A stretch of 64,000 nt of DNA from Bowmanella denitrificans (lineage in GTDB: Bacteria > Pseudomonadota > Gammaproteobacteria > Enterobacterales > Alteromonadaceae). The position numbers and the translations under genes were made by a program. Numbering within the stretch: position 1 is the first letter of the stretch; every line of letters begins with the position of its first letter. Below the pieces are notes generated by a model. The model did no database searches. It had not been told where the DNA came from and saw only the letters and a list, made by a program, of their open reading frames with translations. Shown piece after piece: positions 17,487-26,880 of the stretch. Location: contig NZ_PEBU01000001.1 of the NCBI RefSeq assembly GCF_002887595.1, forward strand, positions 434,001-498,000. Reading direction: 5' to 3'.

Positions 17487-20400
17487 ATGATGAACCTGAC
17501 GTCTTTGTCATTTACCTATCGCAAAACTGTGCTGATGCTGCTGGTGTTATTCCTGGTTAACGGCTTGATAGCTTATTTTACCTTGCCGGCTCAGGAAGAT
17601 CCCACTATTACCATCCGTGAGGCCATTGTCAGTACCGCCTACCCGGGTATGGCACCGCAACGGGTTGAAGAGCTGATCACCAAAAAGCTGGAAGAGGAAA
17701 TTCGCAAGATCCCGGAAGTGAAAAAGCTGACGTCTTCCTCGTCCACCGGGCTGTCGATTATTCATGTAAAAATCTACGACAGATACTTTAACCTGGACAA
17801 TATCTGGCAGGATCTGCGCAACAAAGTTGAGCAGGCCCAGCGCCATTTGCCGGACGGCACCTATCCGTCACAGGTGAATGACGAATTTGGTGACGTTTCC
17901 GTGATTACCCTGGCCCTTACCGCTGATGGTTTTGGTATGGGGGAGATGTACGATGCCGCCAAGCATATCCGCGATACACTGTATGCAGTGGAAGGCACCA
18001 AGAAAATTGAAATTTTGGGTCGCCAGGAAGAACGTATTTACCTGCAGGTTTCTAACGCCAGGCTGGCGCAACTTGGCATCTCTCCCCGCCAGCTCATTGC
18101 TGAATTACAAAATCAGAACATTATCAGTCCAGGCGGCCAGGTAGACACCGGGCGCAGTAGTTTTGTCATCGAACCGTCCGGAAATTTCCGCTCCGTTGAG
18201 GATATCGCCAATACCCACCTGAGTATTCCCGGTAGTGAAGAGTTTATTGCCCTGACCGATGTAGTGGAGATCCAGCGGGGTTACATCGATCCACCGGATA
18301 AGCTGGCGTATTTCAATGGTCAACCAGCCATATTCTTCGCCATATCCATGTTGCCGGGCTACAACATTCTCGATTACGCTCCCAAAATGCTCAAACATAT
18401 CAAGCAGTTGGAAGCTAGTTTACCCATAGGTTATGAGCTGGATATTGCCACTTACCAGGCCGAACAAGTGGCTAAAACCGTATATGGCGTATCGGTGAAT
18501 GTGCTGCAGACCCTGGCCATCGTTTTGGTGGTAGTGGTGCTGTTTTTGGGTATGCGGACCGGGCTGATTGTTGGCACTATTGTACCCTTCGTGATGTTGG
18601 TGACCCTGTCTGTTATGCAGTTCTCCGGCATAAAACTGGAACGCATGAGCCTGGCCACCCTGATTATCGCCCTGGGCCTGTTGGTGGACAACGGCATTGT
18701 TATCGCCGAGGATTTCAAACGTCGCCTGGAAGAAGGCGCAGACCGGTTTGACGCCATGTGTCGCGGTGGTAAGGAACTGGCCCTACCGCTGCTGAGTTCT
18801 TCAGCCACCACAGTGTTTTTCTTTTTGCCCCTGATGTTGGCAGAACATGTGGCCGGTGAATACACCCGCTCCATATCGCTGGTAATCCTGATTACCCTGT
18901 TAAGCAGTTGGGTACTGGCACTGTGTGTCACGCCGACCCTGTGCTACTACTTCGTTAAAGTGCCGGAAGGAAGCAGCCAGGCGCCGAAAAATGGCAAGTG
19001 GATTGGCCGCTATGAAGCTTTTCTGCATTGGGTAATGGCGCACAAGTTACTCTTTATGCTGAGTATGTTTGCCTTGTTACTGCTGTCTATTGTCAGTATG
19101 AGGCTGGTACCTAAGCAGTTCTTTCCGGATTCTGACCGCACGCAAATCCTGGTTAATGTCGACCTGCCCAAAGGTACGTCATCCAGAGAAACAGACCGAC
19201 AGATGCGTGACATTTTCACCTGGCTGGAACAAGACAGATACCAGTCTGTAATAGACAGTTATTCCGGCTATGTGGGCTTTAGCGGTCCGCGTTTTGTGTT
19301 GTCACTGAACCCCGAAGATCCAGCCGAAAACAAGGGCTTTATCGTGCTTAACGTGCATGAAGGTGTCGACCTGTCTGCCCTGACCCTTGAGCTGGACCGG
19401 GCCCTTGAAAGTGACTTCCCCAACATCGCCGCGCGGGTAAAGAAAATGTTCCTGGGTCCGTCGGATTCCAGCATTATAAAAATTCAGGTTAAAGGTCCGG
19501 ATGAAAACGTCATTTATGCCAAGGCGCAGCAGATTATGGCGCTGCTCAGCGACATTCCACATACCCTGGATGTTCGCAGTGATTGGGAAAACCGTATTGT
19601 TAAGATAGAAGTGCAGGTGGACCAGCACCGCGCGCGCCGGGCGGGGCTGACCTCCAGTGATATTGCCACCGCGTTGCAGGGTTATTTCTCGGGGGCAGTT
19701 ATCACCGAGTTTCGCGAAGGTGACGATATTATCCCGGTTATGCTGCGGGCTGCCGACGCCGAGCGCAGCAATCTTGACCGCCTGCGCACTCTGAATGTCT
19801 ATTCCGAGAAGACCGGCCTGGCCGTGCCACTGTTCCAGGTTGCCGAGTTTGCCCCGGTCAATCAGTACTCCATCATTCATCGCGAAGATATGTTCCGTAC
19901 CATCAGCGTAGAAGCGCGCAATACCCATATGGCGGCGGAAGATCTGAAACGTCTGGTAGACCCTAAATTACAACTGTTGGCAGAGGATCTGCCCATCAAT
20001 CATCATATTGAATATGACGGTGTTATCACTGAGTCAGCCGCTGCACAAAAGGCCCTGAGCGCCAGTATGCCAATGGTGCTGGGCCTGATTTTGATTTTAC
20101 TGGTGGCACAGTTTAACTCCTTCCGCCGCCCTCTGGTGATTGTGCTGACCATTCCACTGGCGTTTATTGGCGCGGTTATCGGCCTGTTTGCCACTCAGGC
20201 CCCCTTTGGCTTTATGGTCTCATTGGGACTGTATAGCCTGGCCGGTATAGTGATTAATAATGCCATCGTGCTGATTGACCGGATTGAAATTGAAAAGGCC
20301 GAGGGTAAAACGGACTACCAGGCAATAGTCGCCGCCAGTCTGACCCGACTTCGTCCTATTGCCATGACCACCATCACCACCATTATGGGATTACTGCCGC

Positions 20401-20534
20401 TGATTATCGGTCGTGACCCGCTGTTTCATGGCATGGCCAGTGTGATTGCCTTTGGTCTGGGAATCGGGACGGTGTTAACCCTTGGAGTGGTGCCGGTGCT
20501 CTACGCGGCCTTCTTCAGGGTTAAACGCGCGTAA
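17487..20534 (+). CDS. RND efflux transporter permease
   Basis: A proton-driven export pump of the AcrB/HAE-1 family of about 1015 residues, with 12 membrane helices and two large periplasmic loops. The start (ATGATG at 17487/17490) follows AAGGA; an earlier in-frame codon at 17415 lies inside the adaptor gene and is unlikely. The proton-relay segment of helix 4 reads GLLVDNGIVIAED, so the usual Asp-Asp pair is Asp-Asn, as seen in one branch of the family. The C-terminal half has TRLRPIAMTTITTIMGLLPL, a family hallmark. It forms an operon with the adaptor upstream. Drug or metabolite specificity cannot be inferred. Confidence 0.94.
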   Translation: MMNLTSLSFTYRKTVLMLLVLFLVNGLIAYFTLPAQEDPTITIREAIVSTAYPGMAPQRVEELITKKLEEEIRKIPEVKKLTSSSSTGLSIIHVKIYDRYFNLDNIWQDLRNKVEQAQRHLPDGTYPSQVNDEFGDVSVITLALTADGFGMGEMYDAAKHIRDTLYAVEGTKKIEILGRQEERIYLQVSNARLAQLGISPRQLIAELQNQNIISPGGQVDTGRSSFVIEPSGNFRSVEDIANTHLSIPGSEEFIALTDVVEIQRGYIDPPDKLAYFNGQPAIFFAISMLPGYNILDYAPKMLKHIKQLEASLPIGYELDIATYQAEQVAKTVYGVSVNVLQTLAIVLVVVVLFLGMRTGLIVGTIVPFVMLVTLSVMQFSGIKLERMSLATLIIALGLLVDNGIVIAEDFKRRLEEGADRFDAMCRGGKELALPLLSSSATTVFFFLPLMLAEHVAGEYTRSISLVILITLLSSWVLALCVTPTLCYYFVKVPEGSSQAPKNGKWIGRYEAFLHWVMAHKLLFMLSMFALLLLSIVSMRLVPKQFFPDSDRTQILVNVDLPKGTSSRETDRQMRDIFTWLEQDRYQSVIDSYSGYVGFSGPRFVLSLNPEDPAENKGFIVLNVHEGVDLSALTLELDRALESDFPNIAARVKKMFLGPSDSSIIKIQVKGPDENVIYAKAQQIMALLSDIPHTLDVRSDWENRIVKIEVQVDQHRARRAGLTSSDIATALQGYFSGAVITEFREGDDIIPVMLRAADAERSNLDRLRTLNVYSEKTGLAVPLFQVAEFAPVNQYSIIHREDMFRTISVEARNTHMAAEDLKRLVDPKLQLLAEDLPINHHIEYDGVITESAAAQKALSASMPMVLGLILILLVAQFNSFRRPLVIVLTIPLAFIGAVIGLFATQAPFGFMVSLGLYSLAGIVINNAIVLIDRIEIEKAEGKTDYQAIVAASLTRLRPIAMTTITTIMGLLPLIIGRDPLFHGMASVIAFGLGIGTVLTLGVVPVLYAAFFRVKRA

Positions 20535-20539
20535 GTATC

Positions 20540-20562
20540 AAGGCGCATCATTGCGCCTTTGG
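20540..20562. terminator. Hairpin between RND pump gene and arginase-like gene
   Basis: The arms AAGGCGCA (20540-20547) and TGCGCCTT (20552-20559) enclose TCAT and are followed by a single further T before GG. It lies 6 bp after the pump stop and before the convergent gene. The poor T tract makes it a weak or bidirectional terminator. Confidence 0.5.
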
Positions 20563-20599
20563 TAGGCTCGATAATCCGATTCGATCCGCTTTCGGGTTA

Positions 20600-21622
20600 T
20601 CAAGCCTGCGGACGCTCGGATCTGGCCTTGATAAAGGTGCAGACAAGTTCACTCAGAGCCTGGCCGACCACCCGGCTTCCTGCTTCGATGCCCGCAGGGT
20701 GGCGCTCCGGTGCCCCCTCGGCCAGATGCAGATATTGAGTATTTGCTTGCGAGGCAATATGGTGCACGTAGTAAAGTGCATCATTCAGATTGACTCCGGC
20801 AAAGGTCATTGCACTGCTGGGTAACTCAGAGATAGCATCCACATCTAATTCCAGACCCAGCGGCTTGCCGGATGCCAGTAAGTAGTCGCAGAGGGTTGTC
20901 AGAGCCTGCTCAAAACTGAGTTCCCGCCGCCAGCATATCTGCTGGATGCTAAACCACGGAAAACCGGCCTCGCGCAGCGCCTGTAGCGCGTCTGAGGAAT
21001 TCTTTTGTTCGTGCAATCCCAATACCGCGTAGTGTGACAGATAGCCGTGCTGATAGGCATAGCGAAACGGATTGCCACTATGGCGGCCTTCTAACGGGCG
21101 AAAGTCACTATGGGGATCCAGATTCACTACCGCCAACGGCTGCCCGCCTGATTCACTGCAGGCCCGGATAATGCCGTAGGCGTTGTTATGTCCACCGCCG
21201 ATAACCAGCGGGGTTATTCCAGCGGCAAACACAGGTTTAAGGGCACTGACCAAGCGTCTGTCAATCTCCTCACACTGCGTTCTTAACTCGGCAAGCTCTG
21301 TGCTGGCTGGCAGGTCATCACAAATCACTTCGCCAAGCAGCAGAATATTCTCGCCACTTAGACAGCTATTGGCCTGCAAATTAAGGAAAGTTCTCAGAAA
21401 GGCTGACCAGCCAAGTTGTGCGCCACCTTTGCCGCAGTTGGCAGTAGGCCCAACCTGTTCAGGTACCCCAACTAGTGCAAAGCGACACCCTGCGGCATAC
21501 GCCTCGGCATAATCAGCAAAGTTGCCCATGCACTGCACAGCCTGACCCAGTTTTGTCTCACCCGGTCTGGTGTTGCAAAGCTGCAACACTGCTTCGCCAT
21601 CCAGAAATCGCACCAAGGACAT
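20600..21622 (-). CDS. Arginase/agmatinase/formimidoylglutamase family hydrolase
   Basis: A ureohydrolase-fold protein of 340 residues. The metal-binding motifs are recognisable but divergent. VIGGGHNNAYG corresponds to GGDH, or GGGH in HutG. VNLDPHSDFR corresponds to DAHxDxR, and LELDVDAIS to SxDxDxxDP, here lacking the initial Ser and the final Asp-Pro. The GGGH form is closest to formimidoylglutamases, which release formamide from N-formimino-glutamate in histidine breakdown. However, no other hut gene is nearby, so the substrate is open. It is encoded 6 bp after rraA and probably cotranscribed with it. Confidence 0.8.
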   Translation of the reverse strand: MSLVRFLDGEAVLQLCNTRPGETKLGQAVQCMGNFADYAEAYAAGCRFALVGVPEQVGPTANCGKGGAQLGWSAFLRTFLNLQANSCLSGENILLLGEVICDDLPASTELAELRTQCEEIDRRLVSALKPVFAAGITPLVIGGGHNNAYGIIRACSESGGQPLAVVNLDPHSDFRPLEGRHSGNPFRYAYQHGYLSHYAVLGLHEQKNSSDALQALREAGFPWFSIQQICWRRELSFEQALTTLCDYLLASGKPLGLELDVDAISELPSSAMTFAGVNLNDALYYVHHIASQANTQYLHLAEGAPERHPAGIEAGSRVVGQALSELVCTFIKARSERPQA

Positions 21623-21628
21623 AATGCG

Positions 21629-22114
21629 TTATTCGATATCCAGTGGCTCTGGGGACAGGATAATACCGGTACTATCGGCGTAAAGGTGATCTTCCGGCAG
21701 AAAGGTGACCCCACCGAAATTAACCGCAATGTCGACCTCACCGATTTGTTCATATTCGGCAGAAACCGGAATGGAAGCCAATGCGTGCACGCCTATTTCC
21801 ATGTCTTCCAGGCTATCCACGTCTCGCACACTGCCATAACAGACAATGCCTTCCCACTCGTTTTCCAGCGCCAACTGTGCGGTGCTGGCATCGATCAAAG
21901 CCCGGCGCAGTGAACCGCCACCGTCCACCAGCAGCACTTTGCCCTTACCTGGCTGCTGCAGAACCTTTTCAATCAGGCCCTTGTCCTCAAAACACTTGAT
22001 TGTAGTGATAGCACCGCCATAGGAGCGACGACCGCCATAGTTAACAAACATGGGTTCTACCACGTCGACACTATCGGCAAACAAGTCACAGAGTTCGGAA
22101 GTGTTGTAATCCAT
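21629..22114 (-). CDS. rraA: Ribonuclease E activity regulator RraA
   Basis: From ATG 22114 the product is 161 residues, the same as E. coli RraA; the frame is open further up but lacks similarity there. Landmarks are [20 protein letters not shown] at the start, the central [15 protein letters not shown], and [11 protein letters not shown]. The trimeric protein binds RNase E and inhibits RNA decay. It is followed after 6 bp by the arginase-like gene. Confidence 0.93.
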   Translation of the reverse strand: MDYNTSELCDLFADSVDVVEPMFVNYGGRRSYGGAITTIKCFEDKGLIEKVLQQPGKGKVLLVDGGGSLRRALIDASTAQLALENEWEGIVCYGSVRDVDSLEDMEIGVHALASIPVSAEYEQIGEVDIAVNFGGVTFLPEDHLYADSTGIILSPEPLDIE

Positions 22115-22310
22115 GAGGTTTCCATCTGCTTTGGGTGGGTTGCAACCCAGTATACTGTGAGTATTTCCAGGCTGTCCATCTGTTGCAGGAACTCGCAACA
22201 GCTAAATTCATCTAAAACTGGCCAAGGCTGGCTTTGGGGCGCATTTGTCACAAAGTCTTCTTGCTTTTGTCACCTTTTATTCACACTAGGTTCTTAGGAT
22301 TGGCTGGCAA

Positions 22311-22844
22311 ATGAGCAAGGTTTATACAGATATGAACTTATTTGCCCGCGCAGATATACAGCTTTTCTACTGGCTATTTAACAAAACAGCCGGACGGAAT
22401 TGTACACCGATTCGTTGGATATCCAGAACCGGTGATGGCCACTTGTATCTGTTACTCGGCCTGGTTCTATGGATGTTTGAGCCCACGCATGGCGACCTGT
22501 TTCTCTATACTGCTTTGCTGGCCTACGCGCTGGAACTCCCTATATATGTAGTACTGAAGAAACTGTTCAAACGGACCCGTCCGTGCGACCTGCTGCGTAA
22601 TTTCAGCGCACATATTTCGCCATCAGATAAGTTCAGTCTGCCTTCAGGCCACACCGCAGCGGCGTTCCTGATGGCTTCCCTTATTGCTCACTACTACCCA
22701 GGTTTCACATTATTGGTGTACGCCTGGGCCGCCACCATTGGTTTGTCCAGAGTGCTGCTGGGTGTGCATTACCCCAGTGACATTCTGGCCGGAGCCAGTC
22801 TGGGGTTGACTATTTCCCTGTTCAGCCTGTCTCTGCTAGCCTGA
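22311..22844 (+). CDS. PAP2-family membrane phosphatase
   Basis: The 177-residue product has the three phosphatase motifs: KKLFKRTRP (K-x6-RP), LPSGHTAA (PSGH) and SRVLLGVHYPSD (SR-x5-H-x3-D). Four to five hydrophobic segments place it in the inner membrane with the active site facing the periplasm. Family members dephosphorylate undecaprenyl pyrophosphate or phosphatidylglycerophosphate, or act on modified lipid A. Translation could start at 22311 or at the methionine at 22332. The glycosyltransferase-like gene follows after about 100 bp on the same strand. Confidence 0.9.
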   Translation: MSKVYTDMNLFARADIQLFYWLFNKTAGRNCTPIRWISRTGDGHLYLLLGLVLWMFEPTHGDLFLYTALLAYALELPIYVVLKKLFKRTRPCDLLRNFSAHISPSDKFSLPSGHTAAAFLMASLIAHYYPGFTLLVYAWAATIGLSRVLLGVHYPSDILAGASLGLTISLFSLSLLA

Positions 22845-22946
22845 TATCTGTCCGTCTCTGTTGTCCGGGATCCGTCTATTCATGAATCCATTTTGTCGTT
22901 TAGAAGCATTAGTTTGTCTATCAGCCCCAGGGAAAGGGAAGCAACC

Positions 22947-24059
22947 ATGAGAATACTTTACGGCGTACAAGGCACTGGTAATGGTCATACAACCCGCGCC
23001 AGGGTAATGGCGAAAGCCTTTAATCAGCGGGATGATATTCAGGTGGATTATCTGTTTTCGGGCCGCGATGAAGACCGCTATTTTGACATGCAGGTGTTTG
23101 GTGATTATCAGACCCGCAGAGGATTCACCTTTGTCCATCATCAAGGCGCCATAGACCACTGGCGTACCTTTAAGGCATTCAGGCCTGTGCGCTTTATGCG
23201 TGATGTGATGTCTCTGGATTTAAGTGGCTATGACCTGGTTATCAACGACTTTGAACCTATTAGTGCCTGGGCAGCAAAGCGGCAGAATGTTCCTTGTATT
23301 TCCATCAGCCATCAGGATTCATTCCGACACAATGTGCCTAAGCAGGGAGACAACCTGATTAACCGCTTGGTACTGAAGTATTTTGCGCCATCCAAAATTC
23401 AACTGGGGGTGCACTGGTATCACTTTGGTTTTCCCATCATGCCGCCCTTTATTGAAGATGAATACGTGCCTGATTCCGGTGCTGATCATGTATTGGTCTA
23501 CCTACCGTTTGAGTCAATTGAAGATATTGGCCAGTTTTTGGATCCGCTCAGTGAAGTGAATTTCCTGTGTTTTCATCCCGACATTCGCCAGGATTCGGAT
23601 CAGGGTCACATTAAGTGGCGTCAAACCAGCAAGGAACGTTTTCATCTGGCCCTGCAATCCGCTAACGGCGTGATAGCCAACGGTGGCTTTGAACTGTCCA
23701 GCGAATGTCTTAAATTGGGTAAGAAGCTGTTATTGAAGCCTCTGCATGGCCAGTTTGAACAGCTTTCCAATATTCTTACCCTGGAACAGCTCAGCTTATG
23801 CCAAAGTATGTCCAGTCTGGATGTCGAAGAAGTGGAAGCCTGGCTGGAGTTACCAGCGGCAGAGCCCATCGCGTTTCCCAGCGACCCGCAGATCCTGGTG
23901 GATTGGTTGTTACAGGGTCAATGGCAGGATACTCAGTCCATTTGCAATCAGCTATGGCAGCAAGTCCAGTTTCCTGAACGACTGAAACGTCATTTGGCCG
24001 ATTACGAGCCCTTGCAGACACAAAATGAGAAACCGGTGGCCAGTCAGAGCAATCTATAG
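22947..24059 (+). CDS. Glycosyltransferase-like protein, MJ1255/VC2487 family
   Basis: The 370-residue product starts with MRILYGVQGTGNGHTTRA, the nucleotide-sugar binding loop of the MJ1255/VC2487 family of GT-B-like proteins. The second Rossmann half contains GVIANGGFELSSECLKLGKK and KPLHGQFEQLSN, matching the MurG-like donor-binding region. The start at 22947 is preceded by GGGAAGCAACC; an earlier in-frame codon at 22893 is unlikely. The sugar donor and acceptor are unknown. The 3' end overlaps that of the convergent desuccinylase-family gene by 6 bp. Confidence 0.85.
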   Translation: MRILYGVQGTGNGHTTRARVMAKAFNQRDDIQVDYLFSGRDEDRYFDMQVFGDYQTRRGFTFVHHQGAIDHWRTFKAFRPVRFMRDVMSLDLSGYDLVINDFEPISAWAAKRQNVPCISISHQDSFRHNVPKQGDNLINRLVLKYFAPSKIQLGVHWYHFGFPIMPPFIEDEYVPDSGADHVLVYLPFESIEDIGQFLDPLSEVNFLCFHPDIRQDSDQGHIKWRQTSKERFHLALQSANGVIANGGFELSSECLKLGKKLLLKPLHGQFEQLSNILTLEQLSLCQSMSSLDVEEVEAWLELPAAEPIAFPSDPQILVDWLLQGQWQDTQSICNQLWQQVQFPERLKRHLADYEPLQTQNEKPVASQSNL

Positions 24060-25079
24060 CACCCGGGGCTCAAAATCTTCGATAAAGGCGTCAACGATTT
24101 CACCCGCCTGATCAATGAGTTCGGATTCAAACTTGGCCACATGAAACAGCGCTTCCCCTTCATTGGCTATGGGTATGTTGGACATACCTATAATAATGCC
24201 ATCAAGAGGGGAGCGGATAGGTACTTCACTATCCCCGTGAGGGTTAGTGGAATAAGCCAGTATCTGATTTTTGCTGACCAGATCACCGAGGCGCACTTTG
24301 CTGACAATCAAACCATCCATTTCATTGCGCACCCATTGGCTGCTGTTGGCCACCATAGGTTCAAACTTTTTGCGGCTCCCTCGCCGGTTTGACATACCGA
24401 GGCTTTTCATAACATTAAGAATGCCATTCAAACCGGTGCGTATCGAGGTTTCGTCAAAGCGCAATGCCTCACCAGCCTCGTATAATATCGAGTGCACACC
24501 CAGCTCAGATGCGCAGGCCCGTAGCGAGCCATCCCTTTCTTTGGCATGCAAAATAACCGGTGCGTGAAACTCTTCCGCCATCTGTAATGCCTGAGGATCC
24601 TGTATATCTGTGCGAATTTGCGGCAAATTACTGCGATGAATCGCACCTGTGTGCAGATCAATCAGATGGGTAGCGCGCTGCAACAATTGGCTGTAAAACA
24701 AATGCGCCAGCCTGCTACCTAATGCGCCACGCTGTGAGCCTGGAAAGCAACGATTCAGGTCACGTCTGTCCGGCAGATAGCGGGTTTGCTGAATAAAGCC
24801 GAACACATTAACAATTGGCACCACCATTAAAGTGCCATTCAGGCGCTTGGGATTGACCTTTTTAATCAGACGCCGACAAATATCAATGCCATTCAGCTCA
24901 TCACCATGAATGGCCGCACAAACCAGTAATGTGGGCCCGGCCTTCTGACCATGTAACACTTCCACATGCAAATCCATGGGCGTGTCATTGTATAGCCTGG
25001 CTGCCGGTAGCTTGATACCGCGCTGACTACCGGCAGGGATACGTTGATCTGCCAGTTCAAAAGCCGGCTGTCTGGCCAT
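24054..25079 (-). CDS. Succinylglutamate desuccinylase/aspartoacylase family zinc hydrolase (RimK-linked)
   Basis: An M14-type zinc carboxypeptidase-fold protein of 341 residues. The zinc ligands are seen in AAIHGDELNG (His and Glu) and IDLHTG (His), and the arginine-rich PDRRDLNRCFPGS motif is typical of the aspartoacylase/AstE superfamily. The C-terminal third is a lipoyl-like beta domain (SPLDGIIIGMSNIPIANEGE). The gene overlaps the stop of rimK by one base, and this subfamily regularly sits beside rimK. A role in processing glutamylated or acylated products is likely but unproven. Confidence 0.88.
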   Translation of the reverse strand: MARQPAFELADQRIPAGSQRGIKLPAARLYNDTPMDLHVEVLHGQKAGPTLLVCAAIHGDELNGIDICRRLIKKVNPKRLNGTLMVVPIVNVFGFIQQTRYLPDRRDLNRCFPGSQRGALGSRLAHLFYSQLLQRATHLIDLHTGAIHRSNLPQIRTDIQDPQALQMAEEFHAPVILHAKERDGSLRACASELGVHSILYEAGEALRFDETSIRTGLNGILNVMKSLGMSNRRGSRKKFEPMVANSSQWVRNEMDGLIVSKVRLGDLVSKNQILAYSTNPHGDSEVPIRSPLDGIIIGMSNIPIANEGEALFHVAKFESELIDQAGEIVDAFIEDFEPRVL

Positions 25080-25984
25080 CAGCCCTTGCCCCGGGTTCGG
25101 GTGCTGTGGGCCTTGGCATTTTTCTCGATAAATTCGATGATCTTATCGGCAATATTTTTACCTGTGGCGGTTTCAATACCTTCCAGACCTGGCGATGAAT
25201 TGACTTCCATCACCACCGGGCCGTGATTGGAACGCAGAATATCGACACCCGCCACATTCAGCCCCATGGTTCTGGCGGCACGCACTGCGGTACTGCGTTC
25301 TTCCGGGGTAAGGCGCACCAGGGAAGCACTGCCGCCGCGGTGTAAGTTGGAGCGGAACTCTCCCGGCTTGGCCTGTCGTTTCATGGCAGCAATCACCTTG
25401 TCACCAATAACGAAACAACGAATATCTGCACCACCGGCTTCGCTGATGTATTCCTGTACCATAATATCGGCTTTAAGCCCCATAAAGGCTTCAATCACAC
25501 TTTCGGCGGCTTTGCGGGTTTCGGCCAACACCACTCCGATACCCTGGGTTCCCTCAAGCAGTTTAATCACCAGCGGTGCACCGCCCACCATCTCAATCAA
25601 ATCAGGTATATTGCTGGCCTGGTTAGCAAAACCAGTGATAGGTAACCCGATGCCCTTGCGGGATAGTAGTTGCAAAGAGCGCAACTTGTCGCGACTGCGG
25701 CTGATGGCCACCGACTCATTCAGCGGGTATACCCCCATCATTTCAAACTGACGAAGCACGGCGGTGCCGTAAAAAGTAATAGATGCACCAATACGCGGGA
25801 TAATGGCATCAAACTCAGGCAGTTCCTTGCCCTTAATATGTACAGAAGAACTCTGCATATTGATGTTCATGTAGCATTTCAAGGGATCAATCACATGCAC
25901 TTCATGGCCCCTTGCTTCACCGGCTTCTTTAAGGCGCCTGGTGGAGTACAGACTGTTGTTACGCGAAAGAACGGCGATTCTCAT
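25079..25984 (-). CDS. rimK: Alpha-L-glutamate ligase RimK (ribosomal protein S6 modification)
   Basis: An ATP-grasp ligase that adds glutamates to the C-terminus of ribosomal protein S6 and can make poly-alpha-glutamate. From ATG 25984 the product is 301 residues (E. coli 300). It begins [20 protein letters not shown] and contains the ATP-grasp strands [15 protein letters not shown], the metal-binding [15 protein letters not shown] and [14 protein letters not shown]. Its frame is open upstream but the similarity starts here. It sits downstream of a RimB-like peptidase gene and upstream of the desuccinylase-type gene, as in the Pseudomonas rim clusters. Confidence 0.95.
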   Translation of the reverse strand: MRIAVLSRNNSLYSTRRLKEAGEARGHEVHVIDPLKCYMNINMQSSSVHIKGKELPEFDAIIPRIGASITFYGTAVLRQFEMMGVYPLNESVAISRSRDKLRSLQLLSRKGIGLPITGFANQASNIPDLIEMVGGAPLVIKLLEGTQGIGVVLAETRKAAESVIEAFMGLKADIMVQEYISEAGGADIRCFVIGDKVIAAMKRQAKPGEFRSNLHRGGSASLVRLTPEERSTAVRAARTMGLNVAGVDILRSNHGPVVMEVNSSPGLEGIETATGKNIADKIIEFIEKNAKAHSTRTRGKG

Positions 25985-26063
25985 GGTACGAAACCTTGTA
26001 ATAAAATGATAATGACCCTGGCCTGCAGCAGGCACTGGACCTGAAATACTGTGCAATCCCGGT

Positions 26064-26118
26064 CGTCAGGCGCCGACGCACGGCAATGTGCCGGCCTCAG
26101 TGTGGCAGTCACCTGACG
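26064..26118 (-). ncRNA. Structured leader between rimB and rimK
   Basis: The 175-bp gap between the two genes has an outer pair CGTCAGG (26064-26070) and CCTGACG (26112-26118) with 41 bp between, and an inner hairpin CGGCA-ATG-TGCCG (26081-26093). The region is GC-rich. On the minus strand no T tract follows. It may be an mRNA element separating expression of the two genes or a REP-like repeat; no known riboswitch class was recognised. Confidence 0.35.
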
Positions 26119-26159
26119 CTTTTTCAATTCAACGGGAAGCGTTTTCCTTTTTGATTTCC

Positions 26160-26588
26160 TCAGCTTAAAGCTTGGCCAAGCAGATAGGAAGCTTGTGGAT
26201 CAACCAAAAAACGTCCGCACATGGCCTGTCGCCCCAGCAACATGCGAAAGCGCATGGAATCTCTGTTAGTCAGAGTCAGCTCGATGGGATAACGTTGTCC
26301 GCCGATTTCCAGTTCGGTTTCCACCACAAATCGCTCTTCTTCGTGCCCACCCGAGTCTCTCACTTTGCGCCTGTCAACGACTCTGGCTTCGCACACATGT
26401 TCAATGTCGTTGTTATCCTGAACCGGGTGCAGGTGAATGCGAATCCATGTCTGCCCATCCCGTTCAAAAGGATCTAATTGAAATGCGTGCAGACAGGATG
26501 TTTTCGCGCCTGTATCCACTTTCATCTTAACTTGCTTTATGCCCAATTGGGGTAAACCGCCCCATTCCCTCCAGCCGAGTGTCATCAT
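26160..26588 (-). CDS. rimB: RimB/RloA2-like retropepsin-type aspartic peptidase (ATP-dependent zinc protease family)
   Basis: The 142-residue product has the retropepsin active-site motif DTGAKTS in MKVDTGAKTSCLHAFQ, followed by the long beta hairpins of the DUF785 family, ending in LLGRQAMCGRFLVDP. Databases often call the family ATP-dependent zinc protease, a misleading name. In pseudomonads RimB works with RimK to modify and trim ribosomal protein S6, and the gene order here supports that. The first of two start codons, 26588, has AGGA eight bases upstream. Confidence 0.85.
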   Translation of the reverse strand: MMTLGWREWGGLPQLGIKQVKMKVDTGAKTSCLHAFQLDPFERDGQTWIRIHLHPVQDNNDIEHVCEARVVDRRKVRDSGGHEEERFVVETELEIGGQRYPIELTLTNRDSMRFRMLLGRQAMCGRFLVDPQASYLLGQALS

Positions 26589-26880
26589 GTGTTTGTCCTG
26601 GATTTAAGCCAAAGGCTTTGTGCTTGCTTAAATTGTGCTGCGATATAGCACGATTGGCAAAAGTTTCCAAAATAAAATCTATTCTGCCCTGTGATTTTGG
26701 CAAATATCGCGCCAATGGCAGGCAATTTTATTACACTACCCGCAGTAATTTTCTTCAGCCAGGGCATTGCCGCTGTACTTGCCGGTAAATTGTTCTATCA
26801 TGCCAGCAAACAACCACCTCTTAGTTTGAGGGGGAACATCTGGTGAATAACCAGGGACAAGGAATTTGCAGGAGAAGTCG

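Noticed and set aside
18452-19928. Several minus strand ORFs of 100-210 codons inside the RND pump gene
   Set aside because: They are antisense to an intact conserved gene and lack start signals.
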